A stretch of DNA of 64,000 nt from Burkholderiales bacterium (GCA_019744975.1 JAIETP010000004.1:62001-126000), one strand, 5' to 3'. Positions 43,774-53,665 are shown, counted from the stretch's first letter. The notes: a model not told the origin generated them from the sequence alone. Numbers and translations: made by a program.

Positions 43774-45162
43774 TCAGATTCCGCCAAAACCATCGCGAAA
43801 ACCGATTACGGCATCCTCGATGCGCCGCACCGCGATGATCTTCAATCCCGCAATCGCCTGCCGCGGCGCATTGGCCTGCGGAATCAGCGCATGAGTAAAG
43901 CCGAGTTTGGCTGCTTCCTTCAGCCGCTCCTGGCCGCGCTGCACCGGCCGCACTTCACCGGCCAGGCCCACTTCACCGAATACCACCAGTTTTTTCGGCA
44001 GCGGTTTGTCCTTCAGTGAACTGACCACGGCCATCAGCACCGCCAGATCCGCCGCGGGTTCCGAGATGCGCACACCGCCCACCGCGTTGACGAATACATC
44101 CTGGTCGAAACAGGCGATGCCGGAATGGCGATGCAGCACCGCCAGCAGCAAGGCCAGGCGATTCTGTTCAAGGCCGACGGAAAGCCGCCGCGGATTCGGC
44201 GCATGCGCCTCATCGACCAGCGCCTGGATTTCCACCAGCAGCGGCCGTGTGCCCTCCTGGGTCACCAGCACGCAGGATCCCGCCACCTCGCTGTCGTGCT
44301 GCGACAGGAACAGTGCCGACGGGTTGGCCACACCTTTCAAACCCTTGTCGGTCATCGCGAACACGCCGAGTTCGTTGACCGCACCGTAGCGGTTCTTGAA
44401 GGCGCGGATCAGACGGAAACTGGAATGGGTGTCGCCCTCGAAATAGAGCACGGTGTCGACCATGTGTTCGAGTACGCGCGGCCCGGCCAGTGTGCCCTCC
44501 TTGGTGACATGGCCGACAAAAATGATCGTGGTGCCGCCGGCCTTGGCCAGCCGCGTCAGTTGCGCCGCGCATTCGCGCACCTGCGCCACCGAACCCGGCG
44601 CCGAAGTCAGCGCGTCGGAATACAGGGTCTGAATCGAATCGATGACGGCGATTTCCGGTTTTTCGTTCTGGATCACCGCCTGGATTTTGCCGAGACTGGT
44701 TTCGGGCAGCACATGTACATGTTCGGCGCTGGCGTTGAGCCGCTTCGCGCGCAGCGCGATCTGCTGCGGTGACTCCTCGCCGCTGACATAAATGACCTTG
44801 CGCGCGGCGCCCCCATTTGACCCGATTATGGCCAATGACTGCAGCAGCAATGTCGACTTGCCGATGCCCGGATCGCCGCCGATCAGCACCACCGCGCCTG
44901 GCACGAGCCCACCGCCCAGCACGCGGTCGAATTCATCGATGCCGCTGGACACACGCGACTCCTCGCGCGCCTCGACTTCCGACAGGCGCTGCAGCTTGCC
45001 GGTTTCGGCGATCAGCGAAAACCGGTTTGCCGAGGGCGCTGCAGTGTCCGCCACCGATTCGACCAGCGTATTCCAGGCCTGGCACTGCGGGCACTGCCCC
45101 TGCCATTTCGAGGCATGGCCGCCGCATTCGGTGCACACATAAACCGTTTTTGCTTTGGCCAT
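43774..45162 (-). CDS. radA: DNA repair protein RadA (Sms)
   Basis: 462 residues. N-terminal C4 zinc finger (CTECGGHASKWQGQCPQC), RecA-like ATPase with Walker A GGDPGIGKSTL, the RadA-specific motif KNRYG (usual KNRFG), and a C-terminal Lon-protease-like domain (LPKKLVVFGEVGLAGEVRPV). It promotes branch migration of recombination intermediates. Last of a same-strand run lysR-orf-alr-hydrolase-radA. Confidence 0.97.
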   Translation of the reverse strand: MAKAKTVYVCTECGGHASKWQGQCPQCQAWNTLVESVADTAAPSANRFSLIAETGKLQRLSEVEAREESRVSSGIDEFDRVLGGGLVPGAVVLIGGDPGIGKSTLLLQSLAIIGSNGGAARKVIYVSGEESPQQIALRAKRLNASAEHVHVLPETSLGKIQAVIQNEKPEIAVIDSIQTLYSDALTSAPGSVAQVRECAAQLTRLAKAGGTTIIFVGHVTKEGTLAGPRVLEHMVDTVLYFEGDTHSSFRLIRAFKNRYGAVNELGVFAMTDKGLKGVANPSALFLSQHDSEVAGSCVLVTQEGTRPLLVEIQALVDEAHAPNPRRLSVGLEQNRLALLLAVLHRHSGIACFDQDVFVNAVGGVRISEPAADLAVLMAVVSSLKDKPLPKKLVVFGEVGLAGEVRPVQRGQERLKEAAKLGFTHALIPQANAPRQAIAGLKIIAVRRIEDAVIGFRDGFGGI

Positions 45163-45170
45163 GTCCAGCC

Positions 45171-46097
45171 TTATGTAGACGATTTATGCAGCGTACGCAG
45201 GTGACGCAGCATCGCCTGGTTGATCGGATGCCCGGCATCGGCCTGCATCGGGATCGTGCTGAAATGACCCTCGTGCGGCACTATGATTACTTCCACCTTG
45301 CAGCCGGCGCGCTCGCATAATGCTGCGTAATCGTGCGTCTGCGCCACCCAGCCCGGCGCCTCCTCACCGCCTGCCGCGAGCACCAGCGGCAGTGGTCGCC
45401 GCGGCGGATGAAATTGCGGACTGAGGGCATCAACCCGGTCGGGCGTCAGCCGGATCAGGTCATTCACTGAAATGTGCAGCACTGGTTCGACGTCGTAAAT
45501 ACCGGACACCATGGTCGCGCCACAGATCAAGTCTGCGGGCAAGCCGTGCCGCGTCCAGTCCTCGGCCAGCCCCATGGCGGCGAGATGCGCGCCTGCGGAA
45601 TGACCATAAAGATAGATGCGCCGGCCGTCGCCGCCAATGCGTTGCGCATTCTGCGCCGACCAGACGATGCCCCGCATCACCTGCGCCACGATGGTGTCGA
45701 GCGAAGCGGCAGGACACAAATCGGTGCCCAGCATGACCACCGGAAACCCGGCCTGCACCAGAGGTTCGGCCAATATTGCCTGTTTTTCCTTCTCGCCGAC
45801 GCGCCAGTAACCGCCATGCAGATAGACCACGATCGGTGCGCCGCCCTCATTTGCGCGCTTGTCGGTGTGCTTATCTGCGTGCTTATCTGCGTACTTATCT
45901 GCGTACTGATCTGCGTAATAAATATCCAGCGCCTGGCGCGGCGTATCGCCGTAAGCGACGTTGAATTCACCGTTCAGGCGGGCACGCGCCGCCGCCGACA
46001 GTTTGCCGCGCAGCGCATGCTGCGCCTCCACATCCGTCGCCCAGGCCCGCGGATTGAATTGCCGCTCGATATCGCCCTGCCAGTCACGCCACGACAT
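45171..46097 (-). CDS. Alpha/beta hydrolase, arylformamidase (KynB)-like, with a tetrapeptide repeat insert
   Basis: 308 residues. The oxyanion-hole motif YLHGGYWRVG, nucleophile elbow GHSAGAHLA, and catalytic His in HEGHFSTI match the BD-FAE/arylformamidase group. Between the first strand (ALDIYYAD) and the HGG motif, six tetrapeptides of the type YADK/HADK are inserted, encoded by 12-bp tandem DNA repeats. The family normally has a short loop there. Eight bases separate it from radA. Confidence 0.85.
   Translation of the reverse strand: MSWRDWQGDIERQFNPRAWATDVEAQHALRGKLSAAARARLNGEFNVAYGDTPRQALDIYYADQYADKYADKHADKHTDKRANEGGAPIVVYLHGGYWRVGEKEKQAILAEPLVQAGFPVVMLGTDLCPAASLDTIVAQVMRGIVWSAQNAQRIGGDGRRIYLYGHSAGAHLAAMGLAEDWTRHGLPADLICGATMVSGIYDVEPVLHISVNDLIRLTPDRVDALSPQFHPPRRPLPLVLAAGGEEAPGWVAQTHDYAALCERAGCKVEVIIVPHEGHFSTIPMQADAGHPINQAMLRHLRTLHKSST
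45853..45924. repeat. 12-bp tandem repeat inside the hydrolase gene
   Basis: Units such as GCGTACTTATCT and GCGTGCTTATCT, about five to six copies with few mismatches. It is in frame and would allow length variation by slippage without frameshift. Confidence 0.85.
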
Positions 46098-46118
46098 TGC
46101 CGCCCCCTGATCACTGGT

Positions 46119-47189
46119 TTATTGTTTTTCGATCACCGGTACGCGCGCCGCCAGCGCGCACATCAGTTCATAACTGACAGTGCCCGCCGCCTGCGCCACG
46201 GCATCAACCGGATTACCCTCGCCCCACAACACGACAGGGGTGCCGATGCCGGCTTCGGCCATGCCGGTGATGTCGGCGCACAACATGTCCATCGACACCC
46301 GGCCCACCGTCACCGTCATTTTTTCACCCACCCGCAGCGGCGTGCCGCTGGGCGCATGGCGCGGATAACCATCGGCATAACCGCAGGCGACGATGCCGAT
46401 GCGCATCGGCCGCTCCGCCCGAAACGTGCCGCCGTAACCGACGGTATCTCCGGGTTTCAGATCACAGACGCCGATGATTTCCGAGGCCAGGGTCATCACC
46501 GGCCTGAGGCCGAGTTCCGCCGCGCCGCGGTCAGCAAAGGGCGACGAGCCGTAAAGCAGGATGCCCGGCCGGATCCAATCGAAATGGGTTTCCGGATAAC
46601 GCAGTGTCGCCGCCGAATTAGCCAGGCTGCGCGGCGCGGCAATGCCTGCCACTGCCCGCTCGAACACCGCCATCTGCGCCGCCACGCCGCCCGCGCCGTC
46701 AGCATCGGCAAAGTGCGACATCAGCGTAATTTTGCCGACCCCCGGATGGTCCTGCAGCGTTTCATAAGCGCCACGCACGGCCCCGGGCGCAAACCCCAGC
46801 CGGTTCATGCCGCTGTTGATCTTCAGCAACACGTCGAGCCGGGAGCCCGCAACCAATGGATCAATGAACGCGAACTGCTCCGCGTTGTGCACCACGCTGG
46901 CGATTTTCCGCGCGGCGCCGGCCACCGCCTCGCGCGCGTCAAAAAAACCTTCCAGCAAAACGATGCGCTGGCTGTAACCCGCATCGCGCAGCCGGATCGC
47001 GGCATCGAACTCGAGCACCGCAAACCCGTCGGCGGCGCGCAATGCCTTCGCGGCACGGAGCAGGCCGTGGCCATAGGCGTTGGCCTTGACCACCGCGAAC
47101 ACCCTGGCATGCGGCGCATGCGCACGGGCGACGCCGAGGTTATGCGCCAGCGCAGCAAGATCAATGGTCGCGTTTATGGGTCTGGGCAT
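46119..47189 (-). CDS. alr: Alanine racemase
   Basis: 356 residues. PLP-dependent L-/D-alanine interconversion for peptidoglycan. The PLP lysine lies in VVKANAYGHGL near the N-terminus and the catalytic Tyr in GYGGTFRAERP; SMDMLCADIT and the RPGILLYGSSPF strand are present. Length is normal. It follows a small unknown gene on the same strand. Confidence 0.97.
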   Translation of the reverse strand: MPRPINATIDLAALAHNLGVARAHAPHARVFAVVKANAYGHGLLRAAKALRAADGFAVLEFDAAIRLRDAGYSQRIVLLEGFFDAREAVAGAARKIASVVHNAEQFAFIDPLVAGSRLDVLLKINSGMNRLGFAPGAVRGAYETLQDHPGVGKITLMSHFADADGAGGVAAQMAVFERAVAGIAAPRSLANSAATLRYPETHFDWIRPGILLYGSSPFADRGAAELGLRPVMTLASEIIGVCDLKPGDTVGYGGTFRAERPMRIGIVACGYADGYPRHAPSGTPLRVGEKMTVTVGRVSMDMLCADITGMAEAGIGTPVVLWGEGNPVDAVAQAAGTVSYELMCALAARVPVIEKQ

Positions 47190-47232
47190 GAACCGTCATT
47201 TTGTTGCGGTATTACTTTTTGTTCCGCATTCA

Positions 47233-47598
47233 TCACTCATCACTGCGCACTGCCTTTGCACTCCGCGCCGCCTCCAAATGGTGCTGCTCGAATACCGCCT
47301 CGAGATCATCAATCACCGCCGCCGCCTCCCGCCCCTGCACGGCATGCTGCGCCATCAGCGTCGACACCGGCCCCATCAGCCGACGCCGTTCGGCCGCCGG
47401 ATAGCCGCGGGTCAGGCGCCTGATCGCCGCCACCACTGATTCCTCCGCGGGGCGCGGCTCCGGTTTTATCGCCGCCGTTTTGGAGCCCTCATCACGCGCC
47501 GCCAGCGTTGCGGCGAAATCCATCAGTGCATCCTGCTGTGCCTCATCCAGCCCGTCAAAAGCCGCAAGCAGCGCCTGTCGTCTCCTGCTGCCGGTCAT
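47233..47598 (-). CDS. Hypothetical helical protein
   Basis: 121 residues, soluble, Ala/Arg/Glu-rich and predicted mostly helical (LLAAFDGLDEAQQDALMDFA, VAAIRRLTRGYPAAERRRL). No family recognised. It overlaps the lysR gene by 4 bases (ATGA), so it is translated with it, and leads into alr. The start ATG is fixed by this overlap. Confidence 0.75.
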   Translation of the reverse strand: MTGSRRRQALLAAFDGLDEAQQDALMDFAATLAARDEGSKTAAIKPEPRPAEESVVAAIRRLTRGYPAAERRRLMGPVSTLMAQHAVQGREAAAVIDDLEAVFEQHHLEAARSAKAVRSDE

Positions 47599-48503
47599 TG
47601 CGCTGCGGCCATGTCCTTCATTCGCAGCATCGAGAATTCGACGAAAGTCGAAACCAGCCGTGAACGAAACTTGTCGCGCGGCGTCACCACCGACAGCGCA
47701 CGGATCAACGGCGGATCCAGCGGCACCGCCACCAACACGCCGAGTTTCAGCTCCTTCGCCACCGTCGCCCGCGACAGCACGGATACGCCAAGCCCGGTGG
47801 CCACCACGCCCTTGATTGCCTCCGGACTTCCCAGTTCCATGACGATATTGATCGCATCCGGGGGAATTTTGTTTTGCTGGAAATAATGGTCGGAAAATTC
47901 GCGGGTGCCGGACCCGGACTCGCGGCTGATGAAGGGTTCGACGGCGATTTCAGCCGCCGACACCTTTTTGGCCTTGGCGAGCTTGTATTTCGGGCTGCAG
48001 ATCATCACCAGCACATCTTCGCAGCACACCTCTGTCTGCAATCCAGCCAGATGCGACGGCGACTCGATCAAGCCGAGGTCGAGGACATGTTCGGCAATAC
48101 GGGTTTCGATGGTATCGGAGTTGGCAACCGTCATGCGCACCTGCACATGAGGATGTACGGCCTTGAACTCGCCGAGGATCTGCGGCAGGTAAAACTCGGC
48201 GATGGTGGTACTGGCGCCGAGCAGCAAGGGCCCGCTGATCGCGCCGGTGAGTTCGCCGACACGGGTTTCCAGTTCCTCGGACAAAGTCAGGATTTTTTCA
48301 GCATATCCCAGCACCAGTTCCCCGGCGGGGGTCAGCGCGATGCGGCCATGGCTGCGCTCGAACAGCCGCGTGTTGAGGTGCTCCTCCAACTGCTTGATCT
48401 GGAAGGTCACCGCAGGCTGCGTCATGAACAATTGCTCCGCCGCCTTCGTGAACGAAAGCTGGCGGGCAACGGCGTGGAATACCTGGAGACGACGATCGGC
48501 CAT
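47595..48503 (-). CDS. LysR family transcriptional regulator (CysL/CbbR-like)
   Basis: 302 residues. N-terminal HTH VFHAVARQLSFTKAAEQLFM followed by TQPAVTFQIKQLEEHL. The effector domain begins GPLLLGASTTIAEFYLPQIL and contains FISRESGSGTREFSDHYF, both typical of the CysL/CbbR/YeiE branch. Likely target: its own operon or divergent lplT. A 285-base spacer separates it from lplT. Confidence 0.93.
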   Translation of the reverse strand: MADRRLQVFHAVARQLSFTKAAEQLFMTQPAVTFQIKQLEEHLNTRLFERSHGRIALTPAGELVLGYAEKILTLSEELETRVGELTGAISGPLLLGASTTIAEFYLPQILGEFKAVHPHVQVRMTVANSDTIETRIAEHVLDLGLIESPSHLAGLQTEVCCEDVLVMICSPKYKLAKAKKVSAAEIAVEPFISRESGSGTREFSDHYFQQNKIPPDAINIVMELGSPEAIKGVVATGLGVSVLSRATVAKELKLGVLVAVPLDPPLIRALSVVTPRDKFRSRLVSTFVEFSMLRMKDMAAAQ

Positions 48504-48788
48504 GGAAAATCTGTCAGGTTCAGTGAATGTCAGGCGAAAAATGGAATAAACGGGAATACTACCTGTTCAGGCCCTGCCGAAAAAGCCGCGCTGCAGAAAA
48601 CCGGCGCAAACCCGCGGCACCCGGAACCGTAATTTACCCATGGAACTATGGTATAAAGCCGCGGTTCCTGCTCCGGCCGGCTGAACCGACCCCCGACAGA
48701 GTTCCCTGATACAGTCACCCGATGCAGCCACTTTTTTAACCGCATAACCAAAAAAACAACCGCCACCACACTTCGGCGCCCCTGATTC

Positions 48789-50084
48789 ATGCCTTTAGGT
48801 TTTTACATCATCATGGCGGCGCAGTTTTTTTCGTCACTCGCCGACAACGCACTGCTGGTCGCCGCGATCGCGTTGCTGATACAGATGCAATCGCCGGAGT
48901 GGATGACGCCGCTGCTGAAATTCTTTTTCACCATTTCCTACGTGCTGTTCGCAGCCTTCGTCGGCGCCTTTGCCGACTCGATGCGCAAAGGCCGGGTGAT
49001 GTTCATCACCAACACCGTGAAGATCATCGGCTGCGCGTTGATGTTTTTCCATGATTTGTGGAACATTCCCGGCACTTCCGAATACATGACCATACTGCTG
49101 GCCTACGCCGTGGTCGGCCTCGGCGCCGCCGCCTACTCCCCGGCCAAGTACGGCATCCTCACCGAATACCTGCCCCACCACAAACTGGTTGTTGCCAACG
49201 GCTGGATTGAGGGCCTGACTGTCGGCTCCATCATCATCGGCACCCTGCTCGGCGGGGTGCTGATCAGTTCGACTGTGTCCGCCAAGCTGCTCGCCATCGA
49301 CCTGCCGCACTTCGACACCGGCGTCGACACCCCGGCCGAAGCCGCCATCGCCATCATCATGCTGTTCTACGGCGTCGCCGCCATCTTCAACCTCTACATT
49401 CCGGACACCGGCGTCGATCACCGGCCACCGAAAAAGAACCCCTGGTACCTGGTGCGCGAATTCGCGCATTGCGTAAAACTGCTGTGGACCGACAAGCTGG
49501 GCCAGATCTCGCTGGCTACGACGACGCTGTTCTGGGGCGCCGGGGCCACGCTGCAATTCATCGTGCTGAAATGGGCCGAGGTCGCGCTGGGCTACACGCT
49601 GTCGCAGGCAACGCTGCTGCAGGGCATCTGCGCAGTGGGGATCGCCGCCGGCGCCATCATTGCCGCCAAAATGGTGCCCCTGCACAAGGCTGTCAACGTA
49701 GTCCCGGTCGGGATTGCCATGGGCATCATCGTCATTGCGATGAACTTCGCCACGTCGCTGCCCGTCGCGATACCACTGCTGATGCTGATTGGCGGCCTTG
49801 CAGGTTTCTTCGTGGTACCGATGAATGCGCTGTTGCAGCACCGCGGCCATATCCTGATGGGAGCCGGACATTCCATCGCGGTGCAGAATTTCAATGAAAA
49901 CCTGTCGATACTGGCGATGCTCAGCCTTTATGCACTGCTGATCTGGATGAATCTTTCGATTTACTGGGTCATTGCAATGTTCGGCCTGTTCGTTTCGATG
50001 TCGATGGTGCTGGTACGCAAGCGTCACCTGCACAATCTCGCCAGCGGCCCGCTGCCGGCAATCCCCACAGGCACCTCTCACTAG
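48789..50084 (+). CDS. lplT: Lysophospholipid transporter LplT
   Basis: 431 residues, MFS type with about 11-12 TM helices. The N-terminus FYIIMAAQFFSSLADNALLV and the loop AAYSPAKYGILTEYLPHHKL are characteristic of LplT. It flips lysophospholipids across the inner membrane for re-acylation. The usual partner aas is not adjacent. No SD is visible at the ATG. Association with alr and radA is common in Betaproteobacteria, as recalled. Confidence 0.93.
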   Translation: MPLGFYIIMAAQFFSSLADNALLVAAIALLIQMQSPEWMTPLLKFFFTISYVLFAAFVGAFADSMRKGRVMFITNTVKIIGCALMFFHDLWNIPGTSEYMTILLAYAVVGLGAAAYSPAKYGILTEYLPHHKLVVANGWIEGLTVGSIIIGTLLGGVLISSTVSAKLLAIDLPHFDTGVDTPAEAAIAIIMLFYGVAAIFNLYIPDTGVDHRPPKKNPWYLVREFAHCVKLLWTDKLGQISLATTTLFWGAGATLQFIVLKWAEVALGYTLSQATLLQGICAVGIAAGAIIAAKMVPLHKAVNVVPVGIAMGIIVIAMNFATSLPVAIPLLMLIGGLAGFFVVPMNALLQHRGHILMGAGHSIAVQNFNENLSILAMLSLYALLIWMNLSIYWVIAMFGLFVSMSMVLVRKRHLHNLASGPLPAIPTGTSH

Positions 50085-50220
50085 TTACGCACAACCCCGC
50101 GCGCAATCCGCTCTCAGGAACCTGCGCTGCTCCTGTATGTCACAGTTAATTGACAACCGCGGAATCGTACAACTGCGACGGCCTCCGCATTCCTGAATCA
50201 ACCAAAAAGGCCCTCCCCGG

Positions 50221-51222
50221 ATGCGAGCATTCATACCGATCAGCCTGCTGTTTTTCTGCATATCCGCCACCGCCGATGTCGTCATTTTCAAGAACGGCGA
50301 TCGCTTGACCGGCAAGGTGGTGCACAAACTGGGACCGGAACTTGTATTCGAAACCACCAACGCCGGAACAGTCAACATCCAGTGGAGTGAAATCAGCACA
50401 CTGAGCACCGAAAAACCTGTTGTCGTCATGCTTCAGGACAGTAAAACAATTTCGGAGGCAATACTCGAGCCCGCCGCTGAAGGCAGCACCGATCTGGCCA
50501 ACTCCGGCGGCGTGAATCTCGACGAAATCGCCTATCTCAACCCGAATCCCGAGCAATCGGGCATCGGCATCGATTACAAGGGGCGCGCGACACTGGCCGC
50601 CAGCGATACCCGTGGCAATACCACCGCCCGCCGCCTCTATGCAGAGGCCCAGCTCACGGCGCGCGCAAGGGATTATCGCTACAGCCTGGGCGGAAAAACG
50701 AACCAGCAGCATGATTCCGGCGCACGTACCGCATCAAACTGGGCCACCGACGGCAACTATGACTGGTTTGTGGAGGGTAAAAAGCAGTTCAATTATGTGC
50801 GCGGCTCGCTGGAACACGACCGCTTCAAGGACATCGATCTGCGCAGCACCGCGGGCACCGGCTACGGTGTGCAACTGGTGGAAGACAACAGCAGCAATAT
50901 ATCGATTCGCGGCGGCCTCGATTACGTAGTCATTGATCATTACACGGCCGGCAATGAAAGTTACCCTGCGTTGGGCTGGGGTGTCAAAGCATCACACCGC
51001 CCGCTGAAATACAACATCGAACTGTTTCATGAACAGGACGGCTTCCAGCAGATTTCAGAAGGCAGCAATATGATTCTGCGTACGCGCACCGGCCTGCGCG
51101 CACCGATTGCGGCGGGCATCAACGCATCCATACAGATCAATCTGGATTGGGAAAAAGACCCTGCGCCCGGACTCAAAAGCACGGACACCGCAATGCTGAT
51201 AGGGCTGGGGTACGACTGGTAG
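50221..51222 (+). CDS. DUF481 outer-membrane-type protein
   Basis: 333 residues. Signal peptide (FIPISLLFFCISATA), then a short N-terminal segment DVVIFKNGDRLTGKVV typical of DUF481 proteins, then an alternating-residue beta-barrel-like region (GNTTARRLYAEAQLTARARD, YRYSLGGKTNQQ) ending with a terminal aromatic (YDW). Family of YdiY-like putative outer-membrane barrels of unknown role. A strong terminator follows. Confidence 0.88.
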   Translation: MRAFIPISLLFFCISATADVVIFKNGDRLTGKVVHKLGPELVFETTNAGTVNIQWSEISTLSTEKPVVVMLQDSKTISEAILEPAAEGSTDLANSGGVNLDEIAYLNPNPEQSGIGIDYKGRATLAASDTRGNTTARRLYAEAQLTARARDYRYSLGGKTNQQHDSGARTASNWATDGNYDWFVEGKKQFNYVRGSLEHDRFKDIDLRSTAGTGYGVQLVEDNSSNISIRGGLDYVVIDHYTAGNESYPALGWGVKASHRPLKYNIELFHEQDGFQQISEGSNMILRTRTGLRAPIAAGINASIQINLDWEKDPAPGLKSTDTAMLIGLGYDW

Positions 51223-51243
51223 GCGGTCAAGGGGCAAAACATA

Positions 51244-51271
51244 AAAAAAGCCGCCCGAGGGCGGCTTTTTT
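51244..51271. terminator. Bidirectional intrinsic terminator
   Basis: AAAAAAGCCGCCC/GGGCGGCTTTTTT stem between the convergent DUF481 and cupin genes. Confidence 0.95.
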
Positions 51272-51288
51272 GTCGCATGCGGCAATGG

Positions 51289-51789
51289 TCAGACCTGCTC
51301 GTACTTGAAGCGTTTCACCTTCGCCATATTGGTGCCTTCGATGCGAATCAGGCTGGTCGGCCCCTCGCGTTTCGGCGAATGCAGGTCGCCCTCGTTGTAG
51401 ACATGAGCGATTCCGGGCGTCAGCTTGTAAGTGCGGGTATGTTTCACTTTGCCCGGTTTGTCGGCGCTGGCCGGCTCCAGCAGCTGGTAATCCCGCATCT
51501 CGGTCTCGCCGCGCGCCTGGCCGTAAATCGCCCAGGAATGCGCATGGTCATGCGGTCCACTGGTTTTGGCGTCGGTGTAATCATGCGCGAGAATGCAGAA
51601 ACCGAATTCCGGATCCTCGTAAATGATCTTGCGTTCGCCGACGCTGTGGTCAACATGTTTGTCGATGAATTGTTTGTCCTTCAGCACCTCCTGCAGCAAT
51701 GCTGCGACTTTCTTGCGCCCGGCCGGACCAGGCTCGGCCTTGATGAAGTCATGGCATTGTGCGGCAAACTGTTCCAGTGTGCGGCTCAT
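51289..51789 (-). CDS. Cupin-fold protein, possibly thiol-dioxygenase-like
   Basis: 166 residues. The metal-binding cupin motif 1 is seen as SGPHDHAHSWAIYGQARGETE (two to three His plus Glu), and the second motif contains HVYNEGDLHSPKR. The layout is reminiscent of cysteine or mercaptopropionate dioxygenases, but those have a different motif (HDHGxxWG), so the substrate remains unknown. Monocistronic, with GGAG upstream of the ATG. Confidence 0.75.
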   Translation of the reverse strand: MSRTLEQFAAQCHDFIKAEPGPAGRKKVAALLQEVLKDKQFIDKHVDHSVGERKIIYEDPEFGFCILAHDYTDAKTSGPHDHAHSWAIYGQARGETEMRDYQLLEPASADKPGKVKHTRTYKLTPGIAHVYNEGDLHSPKREGPTSLIRIEGTNMAKVKRFKYEQV

Positions 51790-51908
51790 GGTTTTTCTCC
51801 TTTTACTTCACGGTCAGTGCGGCCCATTCTGCCGCAATAGCTGCGGCAGTGACAACTTTGCTTAAGTGTGTCGCCGCATTACGGACTACACGCATCACAG
51901 GCTTCAGG

Positions 51909-52601
51909 TCAGGCACCCTCGGGCGCAATGCGAAATTCGACCACTGACGCTTCGTTTTTAAGCCGCTCTGACAGCGCGTGCATATTGCGCCGGTTCAGCG
52001 TCTTCATACCCATGCGGTATTCAAAACTCTGCCCGCCATCGGTCAGCTCAAAGGTCATGTTGGCGATCGAAAAACCCAGGGCGCCGGTAATCGCGCGCAG
52101 TTCCGCCTCGGTCATCATGTTGGTTCGCTTGAATTTGATATGGAACTGGGCATAAAACTCGGTGGGCATCCGGCTTTCAATCCAGCGGAACGACGACAGC
52201 GTGAACAGGGTCGCCGCGACCGCCAGCATTGCCGGGATGTAAAACCCGATGCCGAACAGGATGCCGATCGCCGCCGTCACCCAGATTGACGCCGCCGTGG
52301 TCAGGCCGCGCACCGACAGACCCTCACGCATGATCACGCCGGCGCCAAGGAAGCCGATGCCGGTCATGATGCCCTGCGCCATGCGTGTCGGGTCGACCAC
52401 CACCCGCGAATTCCCCGCCTGGGTAAACCACTGGCTTTCATACACCGTCACCAGCATCAGCAGCGCCGACGCCAGGCACACCAGCGTATGGGTGCGGAAC
52501 CCGGCGGGGCGCCCGTGGTAGCTGCGCTCCATGCCGATCAAGCCGCCTGCCGCCAGCGCCGCACCCAGCCGTATCAGGATGTCGAACAGATCGCCGCTCA
52601 C
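51909..52601 (-). CDS. MgtC/SapB family membrane protein
   Basis: 230 residues: about five TM helices followed by a cytoplasmic ~75-residue ACT-like tail. Family motifs are AALAAGGLIGMERSYHGRPA, GFRTHTLVCLASALLM, DPTRMAQGIMTGIGFLGAG and GLTTAASIWVTAAIGI. MgtC-type proteins help survival at low Mg2+ or inhibit F-ATPase in pathogens; SapB-like members in free-living bacteria are uncharacterised. Divergent from rpiR. Confidence 0.93.
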   Translation of the reverse strand: MSGDLFDILIRLGAALAAGGLIGMERSYHGRPAGFRTHTLVCLASALLMLVTVYESQWFTQAGNSRVVVDPTRMAQGIMTGIGFLGAGVIMREGLSVRGLTTAASIWVTAAIGILFGIGFYIPAMLAVAATLFTLSSFRWIESRMPTEFYAQFHIKFKRTNMMTEAELRAITGALGFSIANMTFELTDGGQSFEYRMGMKTLNRRNMHALSERLKNEASVVEFRIAPEGA

Positions 52602-52760
52602 TTTGGTCCACCTCCCTTTTCTCAGGGTTTTTGACGGCTGTCATCAAACCGCAACAGTTATTGCATAAATTAGAAACCTCCGCAATACTTGTTGCAAAAA
52701 ACGGCCCGCCCTGGATGCGGGCACCAGTGCCTGATCGGCCCATCGGCCCACAAGGAAGCA

Positions 52761-53612
52761 ATGTCATCCTCGATTCAATTGCTGCTGCGTGAGAAACACC
52801 ACCACCTCACAGCGGCCGACCGCAAGCTGGCCGAAGTCCTGCTTGCCGATCCGCGGCAGGCGGCATTCCTGTCCACCAATGAAATCGCCGAACGTGCCGA
52901 AGTTCACCCGACCTCGGCAGTACGGCTGGCGCGCAAACTGGGTTTCGAGGGCTACCCGGCACTACGTGCCGCACTGCAAAACGATCTCTTCGGCGAATCA
53001 GCGGCAGCCGACCGCGTCCGTCGGCGGATTGCACTCCTCGGCAAAAACGAGGTACTGCGCGCTTTCGTAGCCAGCGAAATGCGTGCGCTCGAAAAACTTC
53101 CCGGACAGGTCCGCGACGAAGACATTGCAGCTGCGGCACGGTTCATCATCCGCGCCCGCACCACCTTCATTTTTGGCGCCGGACACTCCGAAACCCTGGC
53201 CCGGCTGCTGCAGATACGGCTGCAACGCGGCGGCTACGATGCGGTGATACTGCCGATCGAGGCGCGCGAGGCGGCGGCGATTCTGAAACGTGCGCGCAAG
53301 GGCGACGTCTTCCTGCTGTTCGCGTTTTTTGCACCACACACGAGGATCGCCAAGTTCGCCGCGCATGCAGGCGCCGTGGGGGCACACTGCGTTTTCGTGA
53401 CCGACATCATGAACCCGCGGTTGCTGCCGGGCGCCGACCTCGTGCTGGCCGCCACCCGCGGTGAACCCGGAGAGGCGCGCTCGCTGACAGTGCCGATGGC
53501 AATCTGCAACACCATCATGCTGCAAATATCGAAGCTCGACGACGGACACATGATCCGCAACCTTGAAACACTGGAAACCGTGCGTGCCGCACTGGAAAAC
53601 ACCGATAGCTGA
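52761..53612 (+). CDS. RpiR/MurR family transcriptional regulator
   Basis: 283 residues. N-terminal HTH_6 (STNEIAERAEVHPTSAVRLARKLGFEGYP) and a C-terminal SIS domain (TTFIFGAGHSETLARLLQIR, KGDVFLLFAFFAP). RpiR regulators usually sense phosphosugars through SIS. The ATG at 52761 has AAGGA upstream. It immediately precedes the peptide-type ABC transporter operon and is probably its regulator. Confidence 0.93.
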   Translation: MSSSIQLLLREKHHHLTAADRKLAEVLLADPRQAAFLSTNEIAERAEVHPTSAVRLARKLGFEGYPALRAALQNDLFGESAAADRVRRRIALLGKNEVLRAFVASEMRALEKLPGQVRDEDIAAAARFIIRARTTFIFGAGHSETLARLLQIRLQRGGYDAVILPIEAREAAAILKRARKGDVFLLFAFFAPHTRIAKFAAHAGAVGAHCVFVTDIMNPRLLPGADLVLAATRGEPGEARSLTVPMAICNTIMLQISKLDDGHMIRNLETLETVRAALENTDS

Positions 53613-53665
53613 AGTTGCATTTGCACCCCTGGCATCTGTTTACATCAAAAAACGAGGAGATTCCG

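Noticed and set aside
45853-45924. CRISPR-like repeat
   Set aside because: Units are only 12 bp, directly adjacent without spacers, and inside a coding frame.
52602-52760. Mg2+ riboswitch or leader before the mgtC-like gene
   Set aside because: The spacer is short and I could not find M-box-type conserved strands or a leader hairpin set.
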